From GAS368 sp965227745 (GTDB taxonomy: Bacteria > Verrucomicrobiota > Verrucomicrobiia > Opitutales > Opitutaceae): a stretch of DNA of 64,000 bases. Below are positions 60,624 through 64,000 of this stretch, piece after piece. How positions within the stretch are numbered: position 1 is the stretch's first letter; the number at the start of each line of letters is the position of its first letter. The translations under genes were made by a program, and so were the position numbers. The stretch spans positions 3,410,001 through 3,474,000 of the forward strand of contig OZ245769.1 in the NCBI GenBank assembly GCA_965227745.1. Direction: 5' to 3'. The notes under the pieces are model-generated. The model saw nothing but the letters and a program-made list of their open reading frames with translations, did not search any database and was not told the DNA's origin.

Positions 60624-62354
60624 ATGAACGTCTCGTTGTCTCCTGCTCCCGCGCTCTTCCCCCGGAAAGCCGCGTCCTCCTGCTCCCGCGGCTCGGGCGC
60701 ATGCCATCGGGCTTGCGGCGAGTGCCGGGCGCGCCGCGCCGCGCGCCAGCCTCGCTCGCGACTCTCCGCCCTCCTCTCGGTCCTCGCCGTGGTTGCGACT
60801 TTCGCCCTCGTCCCGCTCGCGAAGGCCCAACTCGCCACCACGCCTGAGACCACCGAGGGGCCCTACTATCCGTTCAACAGCGGCCAGACGCTCGATACCA
60901 CGTGGCTCGTCGGCGCCGACAACGATCTCACCCTCGTCACCGGCAAGACCGTCCGCGCCAGCGGCACGCGTTTCCTCCTCTCCGGCACCGTCGTCAATCA
61001 AAGCGGCACCGCCATCTCCGGGGCGACCATCGAGCTCTGGGAAGCGGACAACGGCGGCACCTACTACTACGGCAACGCCTCGGGCAACGACATCTCGAAG
61101 CGCGATACGAATTTCCAGAGCTACGGCACGACCACCACCGACTCCTCTGGCAACTGGTCTTTCCGCACCATCAAGCCCGGCCTCTACACCGGCCGCATCC
61201 GCCACTTCCATTATAAGGTCCGCATCAATGGCACCACCGTGCTCACCTCGCAGTTCGTCTTCGAGGAAGACCGCTCGCAGTTCGCCAGTGACAGCGTGAC
61301 CAGCTCCCTCGTGACCGCCGGCTCCATCGAGCGCATCGTGCTGGCCGCCACCAGCGGCGTGGACTCGCTCGACGGCGTCAGTGCGCTCCTCGCGTCGAAG
61401 CAGATCGTCGTCAATCCCTCCGCCGTCTCCACCGGCGGCGACACCGGCGGGACGGTCGGTGGCACCGGCGGCATGACGGGCGGAGCCAATGGCACCGGTC
61501 CCGGCGGCATGATGCCTGGCGGCAATGTCACCATCACCCCGCCCACCACCGGCGGCGCAGCGACCACGCCCACCTACGCGCTCGTCAACCTCTCGGTCCG
61601 CTCCACTGTCCCCTCCGCCAGCGGTTCGCTCATCGCGGGCTTCGTCATCCAAAACGGCGATGGCAAACAACTCCTCGTCCGCGCCGTCGGCCCCGCCCTC
61701 AGCGCTTATGGTGTCTCCGGCGCGATGGCCGACCCGCGCCTCGAGATCTACAATTCCACCGGCACGGTCTCCGCCACGAACGACAATTGGGATTCGTCCC
61801 TCGCCTCCACCTTCACGCAAGTCGGCGCTTTCCCGCTCCCCGCCGGCAGCAAGGACGCCGCTCTCACCGTCAATCTTCCGTCTGGCGCCGGCACCGCCGT
61901 CCTCCGTGGCAATTCGGCGGGCATCGCCCTCCTCGAGGCCTACGATGCCAATCCGTCCTCCGCCGCGCGGCTCGTTAATTTCTCCGCGCGCAGTCCCGTG
62001 GGCACGGGCAACGATGTGCTGATCGCCGGCTTCGTCCTCCAGGGCACCGGCACCGCGCGCCTCCTCGTGCGCGGCCTGGGGCCGCGCCTGACGAGCTACG
62101 GCGTGACCGGCGCGCTCACCGATCCCGTCGTGGAAATCTATAATTCGGCCGGCACGCTCGTCGCCTCCAATGACAATTGGGACGCCACGCTCGCCACCAC
62201 GTTCACCACCGCCGGCGCCATCGCGCTCACCTCGGGCAGCAAGGACGCCGCTCTCATCGCGAACCTCCCCGCCGGAGCCAGCTATACGATTCTGGTCCGC
62301 GGCGCCTCGGGCGCAACCGGCGAAGCGATGCTGGAAATCTACGACCTGCGTTGA
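60624..62354 (+). CDS. Exported intradiol dioxygenase-like protein with tandem C-terminal domain
   Basis: 576 aa. An unusual Cys/Arg-rich N-terminus (residues 16-45) precedes the signal core (LSALLSVLAVVATFALVPLAKAQ); a later start is possible but no better codon is seen. The dioxygenase domain (about 70-260) keeps TEGPYYPFNSGQTL, LWEADNGGTYYYG and PGLYTGRIRHFHYKV, so the Fe ligands Tyr, Tyr, His, His are there. A Gly/Thr/Met linker (270-315) leads to two copies (about 318-445, 448-576) of the N-x-S-x-R...L-I-A-G-F-V...N-D-N-W domain also found at 44505. It is a duplication of the preceding gene with an added surface-type tail. A terminator follows. Confidence 0.87.
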   Translation: MNVSLSPAPALFPRKAASSCSRGSGACHRACGECRARRAARQPRSRLSALLSVLAVVATFALVPLAKAQLATTPETTEGPYYPFNSGQTLDTTWLVGADNDLTLVTGKTVRASGTRFLLSGTVVNQSGTAISGATIELWEADNGGTYYYGNASGNDISKRDTNFQSYGTTTTDSSGNWSFRTIKPGLYTGRIRHFHYKVRINGTTVLTSQFVFEEDRSQFASDSVTSSLVTAGSIERIVLAATSGVDSLDGVSALLASKQIVVNPSAVSTGGDTGGTVGGTGGMTGGANGTGPGGMMPGGNVTITPPTTGGAATTPTYALVNLSVRSTVPSASGSLIAGFVIQNGDGKQLLVRAVGPALSAYGVSGAMADPRLEIYNSTGTVSATNDNWDSSLASTFTQVGAFPLPAGSKDAALTVNLPSGAGTAVLRGNSAGIALLEAYDANPSSAARLVNFSARSPVGTGNDVLIAGFVLQGTGTARLLVRGLGPRLTSYGVTGALTDPVVEIYNSAGTLVASNDNWDATLATTFTTAGAIALTSGSKDAALIANLPAGASYTILVRGASGATGEAMLEIYDLR

Positions 62355-62381
62355 CCTCGCGGCGCTTCGGTAAATAAGTCT

Positions 62382-62413
62382 GGCCGCAGGCACTTCGTGT
62401 CCTGCGGCCTTTC
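62382..62413 (+). terminator. Terminator after dioxygenase-like gene
   Basis: Perfect 9-bp stem GGCCGCAGG / CCTGCGGCC (62401-62409) with a 10-base loop, followed by a short TTTCT tract. Confidence 0.6.
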
Positions 62414-62436
62414 TATCGCTGCTACCTGATTTTTTG

Positions 62437-64000
62437 ATGAGCGCACCCGTTTCCCCCGCCTCTCCGCCCCGCCCGCACGCGCTGGTGTTCGGGCTGGCCT
62501 TTGCGCTCGCGACGGCGGTGGCGGTCACGCTGTTCCTCCGCACGGGATTGGGCATTTTCCGCCTGCAGGCCGGCCTCGCGGCGTGGGGGCTGTTTCTCGC
62601 GGGCGCGTTCGCCCTGCCCCGCCTGCCGTTTCGGTTGAAGGGCATCCTTGGCACGCTCTGCCTCCTCGGCCTCTCCTACTGGTTGCTACGCGTGCGGCTC
62701 AACACCTTCGGCGGCGCGACGGATGCCACCTTGCAACTTGCCGCCGTGGTCTTCGCGGTCTTCGCCTTCGCCCTCCACTTCCTCGCGACCTACGGCGCGA
62801 ATGTCGCGCGCGAGACGCCCTCGTCTGCGCTCGAGGTCTTCGTGCCGTACACGCGGCTCCTGGCCTTTGCCCACGCGGTCATCGTCGCCGCGCTGCTCGC
62901 GCGGCTCTACGCGCAGCGCAATTGGTTTCATGCGGTCGAGGTGGGCCTCGCCGGGATCACGTTTATTTTGATCGTCGAGACGCTGCTGCACGCGCTGTTC
63001 CGCTTCTATCAACCCGCCCGCCAGCGCGATCTCTCCGCGGTGGGCCGCAGCGTGCTGCTCCCCGCGCTGTTCGGCGAAAGTGGTCCATTGCGCTCGCTGA
63101 CCGCGACCCTCGAAAAAACCTTCGGCCTCAAGCTCGCCGATGCATGGCTCGTGCGGCTCGGGCGCACGCTGCTCGCGCCGCTGGCCCTGCTCGCGGCGCT
63201 GGGGCTGTGGTTTTCCACTGCGGCCACGCGCGTGCCGGTCGATAGCCGCGGCGTGCTGGTGACGCGCGGTGAATTTCAATCCCCCGCCCTCGCACCGGGG
63301 TTGCACGTTCACGCCCCGTGGCCCTGGGCGCATGTCGAGATCGTACCCACGGAGCGGATACGCGAGTTTTCCCTCGGCTTCGAGCGCGACCTCGCGGGGC
63401 CGATTTTGTGGGCCGAGAAGCATTTCGAGGGCGAGCAGAACCTGCTCGTCGGCCAGGGCGAGGAGCTGCTCACCATCAACGTCCCGATCCACTGGCGCGT
63501 GCGCGATGCCGTCGCCTACCTGCGCCGCGCCAGCGATGCTCGCGCGGCCCTTGAGGCCCTCGGCTATCGCGAGTTGCTCGGTCTCACCACTACGCACACG
63601 GCCTTCGGCCTGATGACGACCGACCGCACAGAAATCACCGCCAAGCTCCACGCCGGTCTCCAGGCCGCGAGCGACCGCCTCGGGCTGGGCATCGAGATCG
63701 TCTTCGTCGGCTTGCAGGATGTGCACCCACCCGTCGCCGTCGCGCCTTCGTATCAAGATGTCGTCAGCGCCGAGGAGCAGCGCGTGGCCCTCGTCGACCT
63801 CGCGCGCACCTACGCCGTGCAGTCCCAGGCCAATGCCGACGTATCCGCCCATCAAATACGCACCCAATCCGAGAGCGCCGCCGCCGAGCGCCGCGCCCGC
63901 GCGACTGGCGAGGCCGCGCGCTTCCTCGCGCCGCTGCCCACTTGGCGCGGCTCGCCTGAGGTCTATGCCACCCGCACGCGCCTCGAAGCCCTCGAGGCCT
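62437..64000 (+). CDS. Polytopic SPFH/HflK-like membrane protein (partial, runs off window)
   Basis: ATG 62437; 521 codons are visible without a stop. The first 260 residues hold about six or seven hydrophobic segments (HALVFGLAFALATAVAVTLFL, ILGTLCLLGLSYWLL, LAAVVFAVFAFALHFLATYG, LLAFAHAVIVAALLARLY, AVEVGLAGITFILIVETLLH, LLAPLALLAALGLWFS). Then a SPFH/band-7 domain begins (VPVDSRGVLVTRGEFQSPALAPGLHVHAPWPWAHVEIVPTERIREFSLGF ... EELLTINVPIHWRVRDAVAYLRRASD). That order matches HflK-type FtsH modulators, but HflK has one N-terminal helix, so the polytopic front is unusual. A HflC partner would be expected just beyond the window. Confidence 0.82.
   Translation, partial: MSAPVSPASPPRPHALVFGLAFALATAVAVTLFLRTGLGIFRLQAGLAAWGLFLAGAFALPRLPFRLKGILGTLCLLGLSYWLLRVRLNTFGGATDATLQLAAVVFAVFAFALHFLATYGANVARETPSSALEVFVPYTRLLAFAHAVIVAALLARLYAQRNWFHAVEVGLAGITFILIVETLLHALFRFYQPARQRDLSAVGRSVLLPALFGESGPLRSLTATLEKTFGLKLADAWLVRLGRTLLAPLALLAALGLWFSTAATRVPVDSRGVLVTRGEFQSPALAPGLHVHAPWPWAHVEIVPTERIREFSLGFERDLAGPILWAEKHFEGEQNLLVGQGEELLTINVPIHWRVRDAVAYLRRASDARAALEALGYRELLGLTTTHTAFGLMTTDRTEITAKLHAGLQAASDRLGLGIEIVFVGLQDVHPPVAVAPSYQDVVSAEEQRVALVDLARTYAVQSQANADVSAHQIRTQSESAAAERRARATGEAARFLAPLPTWRGSPEVYATRTRLEALEA

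Noticed and set aside
60564..62654. Long minus-strand frame opposite the second dioxygenase-like gene
   Set aside because: Low-complexity Ala/Gly/Glu translation spanning a terminator and two plus-strand genes; no support as a gene.

Overview
The window looks like a chromosome segment of a GC-rich, free-living Verrucomicrobiota bacterium, most likely Opitutaceae-like. This is inferred from content: PVC-type propeller/heme proteins, ThuA, DUF1080 (3-keto-disaccharide hydrolase family), several Gfo/Idh/MocA oxidoreductases, FG-GAP/VCBS proteins, a tandem C-terminal domain I associate with this phylum, scattered pectin- and xylan-active enzymes, and many intergenic palindromes. No rRNA, tRNA, CRISPR array or IS transposase was seen. 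The last gene runs off the right end.

Layout. 1-10 kb: aldo/keto reductase, Asp-box sialidase-like protein, glutaredoxin, S9A prolyl oligopeptidase, single-domain response regulator, GH28 and a membrane spermidine-synthase-like protein. 10.0-11.9 kb: an AT-richer accessory island with a possible structured RNA and three small genes on the minus strand, one with a permuted NlpC/P60-like His...Cys pattern. 11.9-17.5 kb: DUF1080, LpqC/feruloyl-type esterase, RlmN, an unknown gene, an exported HpcH/HpaI aldolase and a PAS-AraC regulator. 17.6-23.8 kb: a tandem pair of S9-like proteins that have lost the catalytic Ser, then a translationally coupled exported protein. The locus carries the scar of a partial duplication. 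24.0-38.2 kb: a long plus-strand sugar-catabolism run made of VCBS protein, cupin isomerase, TIM-barrel isomerase, Gfo/Idh/MocA, a 1712-aa ThuA-SGNH-propeller-HEAT-cupredoxin protein, DUF1080 and a propeller-HEAT-cytochrome c protein. This suggests oxidation of glycosides to 3-keto sugars, their cleavage, and periplasmic electron transfer through copper and heme modules. 38.3-48.8 kb: methyltransferase, HicAB toxin-antitoxin, class C beta-lactamase-like hydrolase, subtilisin, a 1.1 kb repeat-filled gap, a sorbosone-dehydrogenase-like secreted protein and an orphan dCACHE-HAMP sensor. 49-58 kb: PL10 pectate lyase, FemAB/GNAT-like protein, DTW-domain tRNA modifier, exported Gfo/Idh/MocA, CE15 glucuronoyl esterase, VOC protein and an unknown. 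58-64 kb: LamG protein, GAF protein, two exported intradiol-dioxygenase-like proteins and a polytopic SPFH/HflK-like protein.

Several repeat families occur between genes and, in two places, inside genes in frame: a GTGGGAGGGGCTTTA palindrome (5 loci), a polypyrimidine element (5 loci), a CTCTCAGCTCTCAACT repeat (2 coding insertions), and short variable tandem repeats that supply protein C-termini. Most start codons have no Shine-Dalgarno sequence and follow pyrimidine-rich leaders. The clear exception is the coupled start at 22151.
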